This document shows positions 1-11,735 of a stretch of DNA of 64,000 nucleotides, piece by piece. Positions within the stretch are counted from its first letter, which is position 1. Every line of letters starts with the position of its first letter. Both the position numbers and the translations under genes were made by a program. Source of the stretch: Peromyscus leucopus. Taxonomy: Eukaryota; Chordata; Mammalia; Rodentia; Cricetidae. Under the pieces are notes generated by a model that made no database searches, had not been told where the DNA came from, and saw only the letters and a program-made list of their open reading frames with translations. The DNA is taken from the NCBI RefSeq assembly GCF_004664715.2, contig NC_051075.1, forward strand, positions 39,277,458-39,341,457, given 5' to 3'.

Positions 1-1360
1 TGTATATTAACCCCACGACTCTGTCATTGTAACTGTTTTCCTAATGGGTCCACTCTTCCTTGGACACAGAGACCAGATATATGCAGATCAGAAAGTCAGG
101 CATATTTAAGCTTCACTGACACTTGAAGCATGCCATCGATCCTTTTCTATTTTCTCTTCCTTATCTTTCATAATTGAATAATACAAGCAATTATAACAGG
201 CTCCTATGTTGTCACCTGAATACAGCACTCCTGTTAAATGCCCAGAACAGACAGACAGACAGACAGACAGACACACACACACACACACACACCACATATT
301 CATGTGCACACAATATCTGTTAGGATAATTAGAGATAGAGATCTTACACACTGACCAAAATTGACCCTGGATTCTTAGTGTCACTATTAGCTGTTTCTTT
401 AATGGCACAATTAAAGCATACGTCACATACCATTCAAACCATCCTTTAAAAGCACAGAATTTAGCTTCTTAGGTAACAGCATAGATCAGAAGCTGCCTGT
501 GTGTGACGTGGTGAGCGAGAAGAGTCAGTATAGAGAATAAACTCTATTCAAAGGGGGAAGATTGAAGACTGAAGAAGTGTGGGGGAACAGGAAGGGGCTG
601 GCAGAAGGAGTGGGGTGCACCTGACAGTGGGCAGAGAGCTGCCGCCTCAGCGAGGAGGTCTGCAGGCAGCCCAGTGAGGAGACAGGAATTTCTATCCATG
701 AGATAAGCCCAGAGTTCTCAGACGTATCAACTCCAGTTGATGGATTTGGTGAGGCGGTGACTCCTTTTGTGTGACCAGCTGACATTTGAAAGGCACTCCA
801 TTTGCTCGCTGCTCTGTCCTAGAAGGCTGTGACTGGGTACCCTCTTGAGAAAGAGCTTGTTGTGTAATGAGTGAGTTACTCTGGGGGGTATGAGAAAGAA
901 AACACTCACAGGTCAGAGAGTGTTGGACAACCTGCCACAGCCTCAGGGGGAAAGATGACCCTGGGGGAAAGTTTTGGTAAAGGGAAGGGCTGGCTACAGA
1001 CACACTGAGAAATTCCAGTGTCAGGAAGCCCTTCTTGAGAAGAGGATGAGGGTGTGGTTCCTAGCCACACACTTGATGCCACAGAGCATCTCCATCACCC
1101 GAGGCTCCCTGCAGATACTGTTAGCCCTGAACCACAAGTTAGTGGGTGGCCCAAACTCTATGTTCACAGGCTAGCATGTGTGGCTCCATGCTGGTGGTTT
1201 GAGAACTTGGAGAGTCTGGCATGGTTCTTGACTTCTGCAGCCTCATTCTTCCCAAAGGATGCTCAAGCATCGAGATCTGGAATTTCATCTCAGTGCTCCA
1301 TTGGCTTCCCCACTCCCCAGTTCACTTAGAAGACATCCCTTGATGCATTAGCCTTCTGTC
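1..1360. other. Unique non-coding stretch with one microsatellite
   Basis: No repeat family or gene is recognisable apart from the CAGA/CA tract at 246-292. Open frames on both strands are short, overlap in conflicting phases and show no known domain. Base composition is ordinary and there is no CpG cluster. It is best read as intergenic or intronic single-copy DNA. Confidence 0.5.
246..292. repeat. (CAGA)n(CA)n microsatellite
   Basis: A compound simple repeat: about six CAGA units run directly into about ten CA units. It produces spurious cysteine/valine-rich open frames on the minus strand. Confidence 0.95.
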
Positions 1361-1412
1361 TTAGTTACTTTTCTATTGCTGACATGAAACACCATGACCA
1401 AAGAAAATGCTC
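1361..1412 (-). repeat. MaLR/ORR1 LTR terminal fragment
   Basis: The segment reads CTTAGTTACTTTTCTATTGC followed by an ACACCATGACCAAAG-like motif. This is the reverse complement of the conserved 3' terminus shared by rodent ORR1/MT LTRs. Only about 50 bp is recognisable before similarity is lost, so it is a truncated remnant in antisense orientation. Confidence 0.45.
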
Positions 1413-1809
1413 TGCAAGCTCGCCTACAGCTTGATCATATATGGGCCGTTTGATTGAGATCCCCTCCACTGAGATGACGTAGAACCAGCCAGCACAGCAT
1501 CCAAGTGTGTATGGACTGGAAAGCATAGGGAGCCCGTTCAGCCCATAGGCTGCAAAGTCAAGTGTGGTCAGCAGAGCATACTGCTGTATAAAGGAGAGAA
1601 GCTGCTTCAGTGACGACAGATTTGTCATGCTGGGCACAGCATTGGCCTACATGCATACTCTTACCTGGTTTATACCATTTTCTTCCTATAGTCATTGGTG
1701 GTGGAAAAGTTGGCTTCCATCAATCTTAAGTATATCTCCATATCTTGTTTGGTCTGATGCTATTGATCATTTGTTACAGTCATTTGTTTTCTCTATTCCA
1801 GGTGATGGT
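1413..1809. other. Unclassified sequence upstream of the L1
   Basis: I see no family or coding pattern here. It lies between the short LTR terminus and the first L1 ORF1-like sequence, so it could be decayed L1 5' UTR or unrelated single-copy DNA. Confidence 0.3.
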
Positions 1810-4800
1810 TGGCAGTGAGAAGGCTGCTCACTAAGACGACCAAAGGAAAATGGAAGAGAGAGTCATACCAAGACATACCCAAGTCAAAACACAGAAATAC
1901 AAGTATCACAAAGAAGAAAGGCAATGAAATACCTCCAAAGGACAAGAACCACTCAATCACCAAATTCAAAGGTTTTAAAATGTTTGATATAGAATTCAGA
2001 AGTCTACTGATAAGGTCAATGACTTCAAAAAGGAGACGAAATAAAGGAGAGAAATGAATCAACTGAGGATCTGAAGGACACAGATGAAAAACTCAGCAAC
2101 ATGGCTAAAAACTCAGCAAGGAAATTTATATCTTAAAACTAAAAAGTAACTGTCAAGAATGGAAAACTCAACAAATCAAACCAAAAACACCACAACTGAA
2201 AACATCAGCAGTAGAGCAGACACAGAAGAAGAAAGAATATCATGGACAGCAGATAAACTCATGAAAATATTATATTCATATATCAATAAAGAAAAGAGAG
2301 GCAAAGAAAAATCCAAATTAATAAAATTAGAGATGAAAAATGGAATATCACAATAGATACCAATTAAATCTACAACATCATTAGGGAAAACCTTGGAAAA
2401 CCTATATTCCAAAATATGGAAAATCTAAGGGGAAATAGTAAACCCATAGACACATATGAACTACCAAAATGAAGCCCAGAGGACAGAAATAAGAGATGTA
2501 TGACAAACAGCAGCCTTGTACAGTAATCAAGATACTATTAACAAAATAAGAGCTGTGACAAGATAGACTCAATATCAAACTGTGCCAGACCTTTAAATAA
2601 AAACACAAATTCTGATCAGATTATTCCATAAAACAGAAAGGAAAGGAACACTATCAAACTCATATAGTGTATTATCCTGTTATCCAAACCTGATCAAGAT
2701 AAGGACACAAATGATCAATTTTACGATGAACATGGAGGCAAAAGTTGTCAATAAAAGACTACTCATGATGTTCAAGTTGGCTTTATGACAAGGATGAAAG
2801 AATGAATCAATATATACAAATCAGTAAATGCAATCCAGCTCATAAACTCAGGGCTAGAAACCACATGATTATATAAATGGAGAAGAAGCCTCTGTCAAAG
2901 GCCAATGTCCCTTCATAGACAGCCTGAAGATACCTGAAGATAATAAAGACAAGTCTATACTACAAACCTGTAGTCAGCAATATGCTAAATGAAAATCAGT
3001 AAGACTCAAGGGTGCCCACTCCCTATACACTTATTCATCACAGTGCTTGATATCATAGCCTAAGCAATAAGGAAAGAAAAGGAAAAGAAGATGTCAAATT
3101 GACTTCATTTTTCAGATATGATCTTAGATTTCAAAGGCTCCAAAGACTCTACTGGAGAACTTTTGGAGCTAATAACCTCTTTCAGCACAAATATGCAGAG
3201 AAAGAAATCAGAAGAGCAATCCTCATCATGATAGCCTCAAAATAAAACCCAGGAATAAGCCTCATCAAGGAGATGGAGGATCATTACACTGAAAACTTTA
3301 AAACATTGAAGAAAGAAATTGAAGGAGGCTCTAGAAGATGCAAATAATTTCTAACTCAAGGATTTGTATATATTACTGAAAAGAATATACAGATGTACTC
3401 TAATATCCATCAAAATTCCAATAATATTCTTTGCCTAAATAGAAAAACCTTAAAATTAATATAGAAACAAAACAAAACAAAATCCCAAACGACAAAACCC
3501 ACAGACAAACAACTAACCAAACCCTGAGTAGCCAAAGCAATCTTGGACAGAAAAAGCAATGCTGGAGGCACCACAATACTTCTTTTCAAACTGTACTCCA
3601 GAGCTGCTGTATAGACAACAGCCGTACTTGAAAAAGATGTGCACAGAATAGAAGACCATAAATAAATAAACGCAGCTATGGCTGCTAGATTTTTGGCAAA
3701 GATTACAAAAACATACACAGGAGAAAAGGTAGCATCTTCAACAGTGAGGCTGGACAAAATGAATTACCACAGTCGCAGAATGAAATTCTCATCCTAATCA
3801 AAATCCAACTTAAAATGGACAAAAGACCTCAACTTAAGATCTGAAATGTAGAAGCTGATAGAAGATGTGTCAACATATAGGAAAGGATTTTCTGAAAAAG
3901 ACTTCAAAAGGTCAGGAAATAATGCCAATAATTTACAAGTGGAATTGGATGCAATGAAAGAGCTTTGAAGAGGAAAGGACCCAGAGGGAAGAGACAGCCT
4001 ACAAAATGAGAGACAGTCTTTGCCACCTACACATCTGATGAATTGATCACTGAGATGAATAAAGAGCTCACAAAATTAAACACCAATTAAACAAAATTAA
4101 ACACCAATCGAATCATCCAGTCAATACAGGGGAAAAGGAACTGAACAGATAGTTCCCTGAAGAAGAAATGCAACCAGGCAATAAATATATGAAAAAAAAA
4201 AACCAAAAAACATCCTTAGCTATCAGGGAAATGCAAATCAAAACCACACTGATATTCCATCTTACCCCAGTCATCATGGTTTTCATCCAGAAAACAAATG
4301 CTGGCAAGGATCCAGGGAAAAGGAACCCTTGTACCCGGACAGCAGGAGTGTAAACTGGTGCAGCCACTATGTTAATCCTCAAAAAGAAGATATCTAAAAA
4401 TAGACCAGTCACATCATCCAATTATACCATTCCTGAGTGTGCTAGAGGACCACGAGGCCACATATCATAGAGAAACTTGCATGATCATACTAATGAGACA
4501 GACTTCCCAACAGCCATGAGATGGCCTCCAAATAGATGCCACCAACAGATGATTGGGTCAGAAAGTGGCAGATGCACAGAGTGGGGTTTTATTCATACAC
4601 AAAGACTGAAATTGCGTTTTCGGAAAACACGTGAAACCGGAAATCATCACCTTAACCCAAATAAACTGGAGTCAGAAAGAGAAACAGCAGAAGGAAGAAA
4701 GAGCCTTTGGGGAGGGGAGTCAGAAGGAGAGGTGGGGTACGGAGAGTGCAATGAGTCTGGCGGATAGAACGAAAGACAGCGGCACACGTCTGTTAAAACG

Positions 4801-4830
4801 TCAGAAAGAGACCCATATTTAGTAGCCTAA
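1810..4830 (+). repeat. Old degraded L1 retrotransposon (ORF1, ORF2 and 3' end remnants)
   Basis: The plus strand is strongly A-rich. From 1.81 to 2.15 kb it resembles the lysine-rich L1 ORF1. From about 2.6 to 3.1 kb it resembles L1 ORF2 reverse transcriptase, including a segment that decodes like the conserved QGCPLSPYLF region near 3010. From 4.17 to 4.70 kb it follows the ORF2 carboxy-terminal order: the AIREMQIKTT-like motif at about 4220, then the aminoacyl run before the 3' UTR. Stops and frameshifts occur throughout and no frame exceeds about 100 codons, so the copy is dead. It is about 3 kb of a usual 6-7 kb and has internal deletions. Confidence 0.8.
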
Positions 4831-5360
4831 CTTAAAAACACTTTAAAATGTCTTAGAGAAGCAAATTTGAACTTAATAAAAAATCCTACAATTCAAGCTT
4901 TTAAAAATTAATCAATTAATTAATTAGTGTGTCAGTTACTTTGTTCCCCTGTGTGAATTCTGCGAACTCAGGAAGCCAGGGCTAGTAACAAGAGCCTTTA
5001 CTTGATTAGCCATCTCTAGAGCTCAGGTCTCTTAGCTTTTAAATGACCGTGCTTTTCTAGGGAATTCTGTTTTAAAGAGTCAATTATACAAAAAAAAAAA
5101 AAAATCTTGTAAAATAGGCAGAGATATGCATAAAGATATTCTCTATGTCACTTTTAGTAATAAAAACAGATATGAAAAGAAATAACTGAAGTATTGATGA
5201 GTAAAATGTATTATTTTATGTCTGTATGCAGAGGACTCATAGGCCATTACAACAGAGTTTCCGACATTTAGATGTGACATCTTTATAATACCTCTTTATT
5301 ATTGTGACATGATTTATAAATATTCAAGATCGCGATTGATAGATATCATAACATGCTTCC
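4831..5360. other. AT-rich single-copy stretch
   Basis: It is AT-rich, with a short palindromic TTAATTAATTAATTAG-like run near 4910-4925 and an A tract at about 5091-5104. No gene or repeat family is recognisable. Confidence 0.4.
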
Positions 5361-5506
5361 TTTTTCTCCAAGACAGGGTCTCTTTATGTGTCCCTGGTTG
5401 TCTTGGAACTCACTTTGTAGACCAGGCTGGCTTGGAACTCACAAATATCTGCCTGCTTCTGCCTCACAAGTGCTAGGATTAAAGGCATGTGCCACCACCG
5501 CCTAGC
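5361..5506 (-). repeat. B1 SINE (7SL-derived), antisense
   Basis: Read on the minus strand it gives the B1 order: a GCTAGGCGGTGGTGGCACAT head, a CCTTTAATCC-like A-side, an ACCAGGCTGG-like motif and a terminal A tail (T run at 5361). Flanks AACATGCT (left) and AACATTCT (right) look like an imperfect target duplication. The copy is essentially full length. Confidence 0.92.
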
Positions 5507-5580
5507 AACATTCTCCTTCTTCATATGGTGTTTTAATTAAAATATGAAGTACAGATAAAATCAATTCATAAGTTAACATC

Positions 5581-6075
5581 TGTGATGGTTACTTTCTGTA
5601 TCAATGTAACTGGGCTATACAGTATGGAGACCTTTGATAAACTCCAATTCTGGGTGAGTCCCAGGGAAGTTTCTGCGTAGGATCAGCATTTGAGTCAGTA
5701 ATCTGGGCCACTCAGATGACCCTCCATGAAGTATGTGGAATTCACCTAATTGATGGAAGGGTTAAAAAGAGAAAATGCTGACTTGTAGGGGCCAAGAAGG
5801 AATTCTCTCCCAGGGAAGAAGGACTCTTCCCACATGACTTTCTTTAAACTGAGACCTGGTTATTTTTGTTTATCATCTGGCTTCAGATTCAGTCTGAAGC
5901 CGTGGCTCTTCCTGGTGTTGAAGACTGCCAACCTTTGGGCTGGACCTATCATCAGCTGGCATATGACTCCAGCACACCTTATCCTGAAGACCTGGAATCT
6001 TGGGATCCACAAAGGCATGATCCACATCCTGTTTTCTATTGTTTATATGTCTGCAGAATTATGACTTATACTTCT
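5581..6075 (+). repeat. Old mammalian interspersed repeat, family not named
   Basis: The segment starts GATGGTTACTTTCTGTATCA, runs through TGGGTGAGTCCCAGGGAAGT and ends in an aggregated CTTGGGATCCA region. I recall this order (GATGGTTA...TGTCAACTTGACTGGGC...CTCTTCCTGG...) from a widespread mammalian interspersed repeat but cannot name the family with certainty. The two open frames inside it show no protein family and are artefacts. Confidence 0.5.
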
Positions 6076-6197
6076 TTTACTTATTTAAATGCTCATTCAT
6101 AACAAAATTATAAAATACTGTCTAATGCTTTGTGGCAATATCTACAAATGCAGCCTAGCAAAATTGCATTGCTATGATTCCAAAGGACAGAAGTCAT

Positions 6198-6425
6198 AGG
6201 GCCTGGGAACAACTTGGTGAAGTATGTGCCTTGCCAGCATGAGGACCTCTGTTTGATCCCCAGAACTCACTTTAAAGAATCAGGAATGGTGGCACACACT
6301 TAGAATCCCAGCAATGGACAGGCAGAGGCAGAGGGGTCCCCAGGCATCCTGGCCGGTCAGCCTAGACTACCTGGGGAGTTCGGAGCTAGTGAGAGACTCT
6401 TTCAAAAAGAGGTAGACAACACCTG
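6198..6425 (+). repeat. B4 SINE (tRNA-like head plus B1-like body)
   Basis: The head GGGCCTGGGAACAACTTGG leads to a B-box-like GTTTGATCCCCAGAACTCAC. A B1-like body follows (CAGGAATGGTGGCACACACT then GGCAGAGGCAGAGG), then a degraded tail that runs into a CA microsatellite. This ID/B1 fusion architecture is typical of the B4 family of muroid rodents. Confidence 0.7.
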
Positions 6426-6460
6426 AGGAATAACACTTTGTTGTCCTTTGACCTCCAGAG

Positions 6461-6462
<2 letters not shown>

Positions 6463-6502
<40 letters not shown>
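6463..6502. repeat. (CA)n microsatellite
   Basis: Twenty uninterrupted CA units follow a CCTCCAGAGGTA tail, the usual place where rodent SINE tails seed CA repeats. Confidence 0.97.
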
Positions 6503-6503
<1 letters not shown>

Positions 6504-9290
6504 ACATGCATTTGAACACACACATTCACAAAAAGAAAATACAAAACTGCCTTTCTTAATATGAATGGCATTTCTCAAATTTCAAGAATTGTATGCAAAA
6601 CTACTTGTATTTATTTATAACAAAATCAGGTTTTTGCTCCAAATAATTATGGATCTTTTTTTCCTACATAAAACGTCTTGTGAGATAAACGTCACACAGA
6701 AGCCTAGACGGTTTCTCACTGTGTGACTGGTGTGAACGCTTCCTACTAAATGTTGACACTATCTTCCAATCATTTAAAGTCCAAACCAACTCCCTACATT
6801 TTCATATGACACTGTGAAGCCTCCATTGAGAAGCATCAGTCCATAGAGAAACTTTCCAAAATAATAACCATCTGTAATAGCACATGTATCTGCAAGTGTA
6901 TATACACACATATATGCATAACATATACACAGAGAGGACATTTTTGTTAAACAAACGAGGAAACCCACAATTATGTTCTGACCATGTCTGTTTCCTAGGA
7001 CTGTCGTCTTCTACCACACATTCACTGCCTTCAAACAGCAGAAATTTGTTCTTTTTCTGTTCCAGAGGCCGGAAGTGTAAACCAAAGTGCCATCCGATGG
7101 TTCCCCTGGAGACTCACGGCTGTTCCCACCTCACTGCCGACTCCTTGCAGCTCCAGCCAGTCTTTGGCATCCTCTGGATTACAGATGCATCACTCCCATC
7201 TACGCCCTGTCTCTGTGTGACCTTCCCTTGGTGTCTCGGCCCCGGCTTTTTTCTCCAAGGAAACACATTGCTTTAGAACACATCTCTAACAAAGACGATT
7301 TATCTAGAGATTCTTATTTTAATTGCCCCTTCAAAAAGCCTTATGGCTAATAGAGTCCCATTTCGAGGTTCTGGATGGCTGTGCATCTTGTATATTACTT
7401 TCCAAGGCAGTTCATGTACAGATGACTGTAAATAGCTATAGAAAGGCATGAAAAGTTCGGAAGAGCACACAGCCAACTGTTGTGTGATTAGCAGTAGGGG
7501 AAGCTTTTGACTATGGAATATGAAATTAGAGAAGAGTGCTTCCTAGTCTCTGCACTTTTGATTTTAATTTTAAAGGTGTTCTAAAGGTAATTGAGCTAGT
7601 AATACTCCTAGTTTGTAAACAGTCTAATATTGATTTAATAATTTCAACCATGTAGAAAACATCAGATAATGGGATGTGAGCCGACATACCTCTGTGAGAG
7701 TGTTTTTTCTCAGTTAACGCCTATTCCAAGAACTATACAGTTAGAATTCCACTGGTATTCAGAGCTGTTGTTTTTTACTTTTATGTTTTGTGTGTGTGCA
7801 GGAGTTGAGAGATCTCCAACCCACTTAAGAGAATGCATTGTCCCAACCCTGGAGGAAGAGACAAAATATAGACTTTTAAAGGGACATCTGTGATGGAAGC
7901 AAGGGTCGGCTGACAATCCTCTCAGGCCTCCACTGCTGAATCTTAGCAAATTACAGGTGAGGATTTTTAACCAGCCTGGTCTAGCAGGACGCAGTCACTT
8001 GGAATCGAGGACTTTGGGAATCAGAAGGAGACAAGTAAGTGCATTGAGACTCTTAGTCCTTACGTTTTGGAACTGAGCTTCCACTTCCCATTTCCGCTCA
8101 TCTGGACACTGCGGCACAGACCTCCGCCTACCAAAAGAAATATCAAAAAACACACGGGCAAGGGCAATTTCAAAATCAAGCTTCCAGCACAGGTGAGGCT
8201 GAAAGGCACACGTGAACTCTAGGGACCAGTGACTCTTGATTGCTTTCAATTCTCTGAGCTTTGGTGCATGAGCAAAACTAGGCTTTAAAAAAAAATTATT
8301 AAACAATATTCCAAATAGTCTTTTTTGAAATATTTAAGCTGCAGAATTCATAACGCTTGTACCATTTTAGCTTTTCCAAAATAAGCCATATCCATGGGAG
8401 CCTGAAAGATGCAGGCTTTTATTTTGATGTTGATTATTTACTGAGAAGTTAAGTAGCGATCCATTTCATCAAAGGGCACTTGCTTCACATTGCTTCCATT
8501 CATGGTCCTGTCCATGAAAGACTGATTGTGCTTTGGACTGGGCTCTTGGCTATTTTTTAAACTTTGGAACAGATAAAGAAAAAAATTATAAAAGGATCTA
8601 CACATCAAAGAATTAGGTTGCCTAGGACATTTTCCTTTTATGCATGCTGGCTACATGCCTACATCTGTTCACAAATTGACATGCAGCCTTTTTAATGTGC
8701 GTTTGCCATTATTAAACACCATCTACTTTCAATGATGGAAATACCAATAGAGCTGCAAGGGCTGTATAGAGAAGGTTAGGACTTATGCCTACTTGTTTTC
8801 TTGTCTCTTTCAACATGACCTTTGTTTTGTCTGTGATGGAATTTTTAATAATTTTTGTAAGAAAAAGTGAAATCTGAAGTGTCCCAAACCAACAGTCAAG
8901 AAAGTAACAGAAACCTGATCACGGTGTGTAATACAAACATTTTAATAGACTCATCTTTGGTTATTCCGAAGTAGACTCCTATCTTCATCTTAGGAAGCAT
9001 TGGAGATGAGAAATAGAAAATTTGTCCAAGTCAACATAGGAATGCTAAGGAGGAGTATCTCTCTTTGAGAGTTGAGCCTGACCTAAGAAAGGAACAGAAA
9101 GAAGTTCTTCAAGTTAGGAGGGAAGGGGCTTTGCCTGGTGACAGGAAGGGGCCAACGGCCTTTAAGCATGATAATCTCTAAAATGAACTTCTTTTTTATT
9201 TTTCTCTATTATCATCACATCTGAAGTTACAGAAACATACTGGCGGTGATTTCCAGAAGGGGTGGAGGATTGTCTTCAAGTTTGAAATGT
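6503..9290. other. 2.8-kb low-repeat stretch
   Basis: No SINE, LINE or LTR is recognisable across 2.8 kb, unusual for this repeat-dense window. Sequence complexity is normal and slightly AT-rich. The longest open frame (6884-7276, plus) is 130 codons without a domain. The 8.34-8.80 kb part looks like typical conserved non-coding DNA in texture, but conservation cannot be judged from one sequence. Confidence 0.45.
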
Positions 9291-9622
9291 TGTCTCAACC
9301 CACGAAGACCACTATAACAAAATACCATGAACTGGATAGCTCATGAAGAACAGAACTTTATTTCTCATGTTTCTAGAAGGTGAGAAGTCCAAGATCCAGG
9401 CACCAGTTCCATTGGCTTTTTGGTGAAGGCTAGCTTCCTAGGGTTCACAGATAATGTGTTCTTGCTGTGTGCTCACACGGTAGAAAGAATAAGGCTGCTT
9501 CCTCAGGCTATCGGCAGGATGTAATGCAGGTAGTGAGGGCTCTACCCTCATGACCCAAAGAACATACCTCCACATGCCATCACATTTAGAGGTTGGGTTT
9601 CAACATGCAAATTTCCCAGACC
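9291..9622 (-). repeat. Ancient MaLR LTR (MLT1/MST-like), antisense
   Basis: The order on the plus strand is ACTATAACAAAATACCATGA, AACAGAACTTTATTTCTCA, AAGTCCAAGATCCAGGCACC, GGGCTCTACCCTCATGACCC, then AGGTTGGGTTTCAACATGCA. This is the reverse complement of the well-known ERVL-MaLR LTR (in sense: ATGTTGAAAC...CTCATGA...CTTGGACTTCC...TGTTATAG). It is diverged, and no clear 5-bp duplication remains. Confidence 0.8.
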
Positions 9623-9778
9623 TTAGCCGGTGTAGATGTGCAGGGGCAGCCTGTGATAGGATCATTAGAGGTGATCTGGAACTTCAGTTGATAGGAGTAG
9701 AAATTCAAATCAAAAGGAGATACTTGAAGGCAAACCCTGCATCCTGGGGGTCGCCGGAAACACTGGGGTAGTGATGGG

Positions 9779-10285
9779 TGTAGCATGAATCTTCAAAGTT
9801 CTTATTAATAAAAACAGACCTGGAGCCAGGTAGCGGGGTGAATGCTGGAAGATCAGAGAAGCAGAACAAGCCACAGCTTCCTCACCTCGCCAGTTCCTCA
9901 GCTGATCCTGTTTCCTCAGACTGGAAGCCTCTGTGTCCTCATCTGTATGGGTCTCAGCTGAACTGCTTCTCGAAAGCCTGAAAGCTTACCCAGCTCTAGT
10001 TCCTGGTCCTCAAGCCTTATATAACTTTCTGCTTTTTGCTATCACTTCCTGGGATTAAAGGCTCACTTAGTGGGATTAAAGGTGTGAGTCACCATGCCTG
10101 GCTGTTTCCAGTGTGGCTTTAAACTCACAGAGATCCAGGTAGATCTCTGCCTCTGGAATGCTAAGATTAAAGGCATGTGCTAACACTGCCTATCTTCTAT
10201 GTTTAATATTGTGGCTGCTCTGTTCTCTGACCCCAGATAAGTTTATTAGGGTGCACAATATTTTGATGAACACAGTACCACCACA
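9779..10285. mobile_element. Solo LTR, class II ERV, B1-containing family, copy 1
   Basis: The element begins TGTAGC and ends CCACA. It is flanked by an exact 6-bp duplication GATGGG (9773-9778 and 10286-10291), which fixes the boundaries and fits betaretrovirus-like (ERVK) integration. It shares its whole order with the element at 54886-55351. Inside are B1-head-like segments in antisense (GGGATTAAAGGTGTGAGTCA at about 10072, AAGATTAAAGGCATGTGC at 10163). A TATATAA motif at about 10018 suggests plus orientation, but this is weak. No internal retroviral sequence is present, so it is a solo LTR of 507 bp. Confidence 0.9.
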
Positions 10286-10291
10286 GATGGG

Positions 10292-10940
10292 ATCACACTG
10301 TGGCCACAGTTGGTTCTTGCTGCCTCTCCTCAACTGCAATGGAATTCACACTCAGACCATGCTTCCCTGGCTGTTGTCAGCCAACGACCAAGCACAGGGT
10401 AGCTATTAGAGCTGGGCATGGCCTGCCTGACACCCTAAATTCTTTGTTTCATCTTTCCTGCCAAGCATCAGGTCTGCACTGAAGTCTGGAGGTCCTCTAC
10501 GCTTGCTCATGCTCCCTTCCAGTTCCTCCTTTCTTCCATGAATCTCTTGTGTGTCGACTACCTAAACTGATGTAAATGGCTTTGAGGGTGCTTACGAAGA
10601 AACACTAAGACCGGGACTGGTTCCCTTATTGTTTAGGTGTGATATCCAGTTCCATCCATGTCCTGAAAATGTTTTATGTACATATATTGATAATGCATGA
10701 ATGGATGGAAAAATTGTGGCATCTGTAACAATGTCTGTGACCATTCACTCATTCATGGGCTCCAAGGTTGATTCTGTAACTTGGCTGTTATTTAGAGTAC
10801 TGGAATAGACATAGACTTGCATTGTTTCTGCTGCGTGCTTTGAGCGTTCCAGGTAAGTAGCTGGTGCATTTGTTTTTTAAACAAGGTAGTCACTGATGCA
10901 AATAAGAATTTGAGCATTATCAACCTGCTCTTTAAGAATC
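10292..10940. other. Unclassified single-copy stretch
   Basis: No repeat or gene family recognised. Two short plus frames at the left end are mainly read-through of the LTR terminus. Confidence 0.4.
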
Positions 10941-10943
10941 TTC

Positions 10944-11144
10944 TGGGCTACTGAGATGGCTCCGTGGGTAAAAGTACTTGCTGTGAGAGCCCTGATGACA
11001 TGAGTTTGATTCCCCAGAACTCTTGTAAGGATGAGAAGAGAGAATTGAGTCCACAACGTTGTCTTTTGACCTCCACATGGCATGCATGAACCCACACATA
11101 ACACAGCACACACACATACATGCTAATAATAATATAATTTTTTA
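10944..11144 (+). repeat. tRNA-derived SINE (B2/B4 superfamily)
   Basis: It starts GGGCTACTGAGATGGCTCCG with an A-box-like region, then TGATGACATGAGTTTGATTCC as the B box. The body carries TGTCTTTTGACCTCCACATG, and the tail is CA- and AATAAT-rich. The order and length are typical of rodent tRNA-derived SINEs. Confidence 0.8.
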
Positions 11145-11620
11145 ATGAGAAAGAGATTATGAGGAAGGATAATCTACTAAACTACCCTTTTGTTTAAAAA
11201 TGTCATCATGATATCTAATATCTTATAGGCTGAATTCTCAAAATTATTTTTAAAAAGACTCATTGCATTCTTTGAATTGACACTTTGACTTATACAGCAA
11301 CCCAATTTTGTTAAGCAATGTTTCATTTCAGAACTACTGGTAAGTGCACAGTGCTGTAGCCGTATTCCTTATAGTCCTTATAAAACTGGATTGCTAGTCT
11401 GGCTTTCATGAGCTGCTGTTGATTTGCCCTGAATGCACATGTGAGAGGAGGCAAAATATCAGTTAATCAGAAACATCTAAACATTCTTAAATCTCAAATG
11501 CATTGAATGTATGGATTCAAAGTCAAGCTTCCCTTGCTCTGTTTCCTATACGCACTTCTGTCATTTAAATATAAGTCATCTTTTCAACATTTTTATTTAT
11601 ATGTGCATATATATGTATAT
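11145..11620. other. AT-rich single-copy stretch
   Basis: No recognisable repeat or coding feature. Confidence 0.4.
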
Positions 11621-11672
<52 letters not shown>

Positions 11673-11735
11673 CACTACATAGTCTCCTTCATCCTGAGTG
11701 TTGGGATTAAAGACATGCCAATCACTCTCAGCTAT
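11621..11735 (-). repeat. (GA)n microsatellite followed by truncated B1
   Basis: GA/AG units run from 11621 to 11669. They are followed by CTCACTACATAGTCTCCTTC and a GTGTTGGGATTAAAGACATG segment, which is the antisense head of a B1 SINE. The purine tract probably grew in or next to the B1. Confidence 0.7.

Noticed and set aside
246..292. CRISPR-like short repeats
   Set aside because: All short regular repeats here are simple-sequence tracts without spacers, and the DNA is mammalian.
9773..10291. Separate B1 SINE insertion within the LTR
   Set aside because: The same B1-like segments occur in the second LTR copy at 54.9 kb, so they belong to the LTR family and are not a local insertion.
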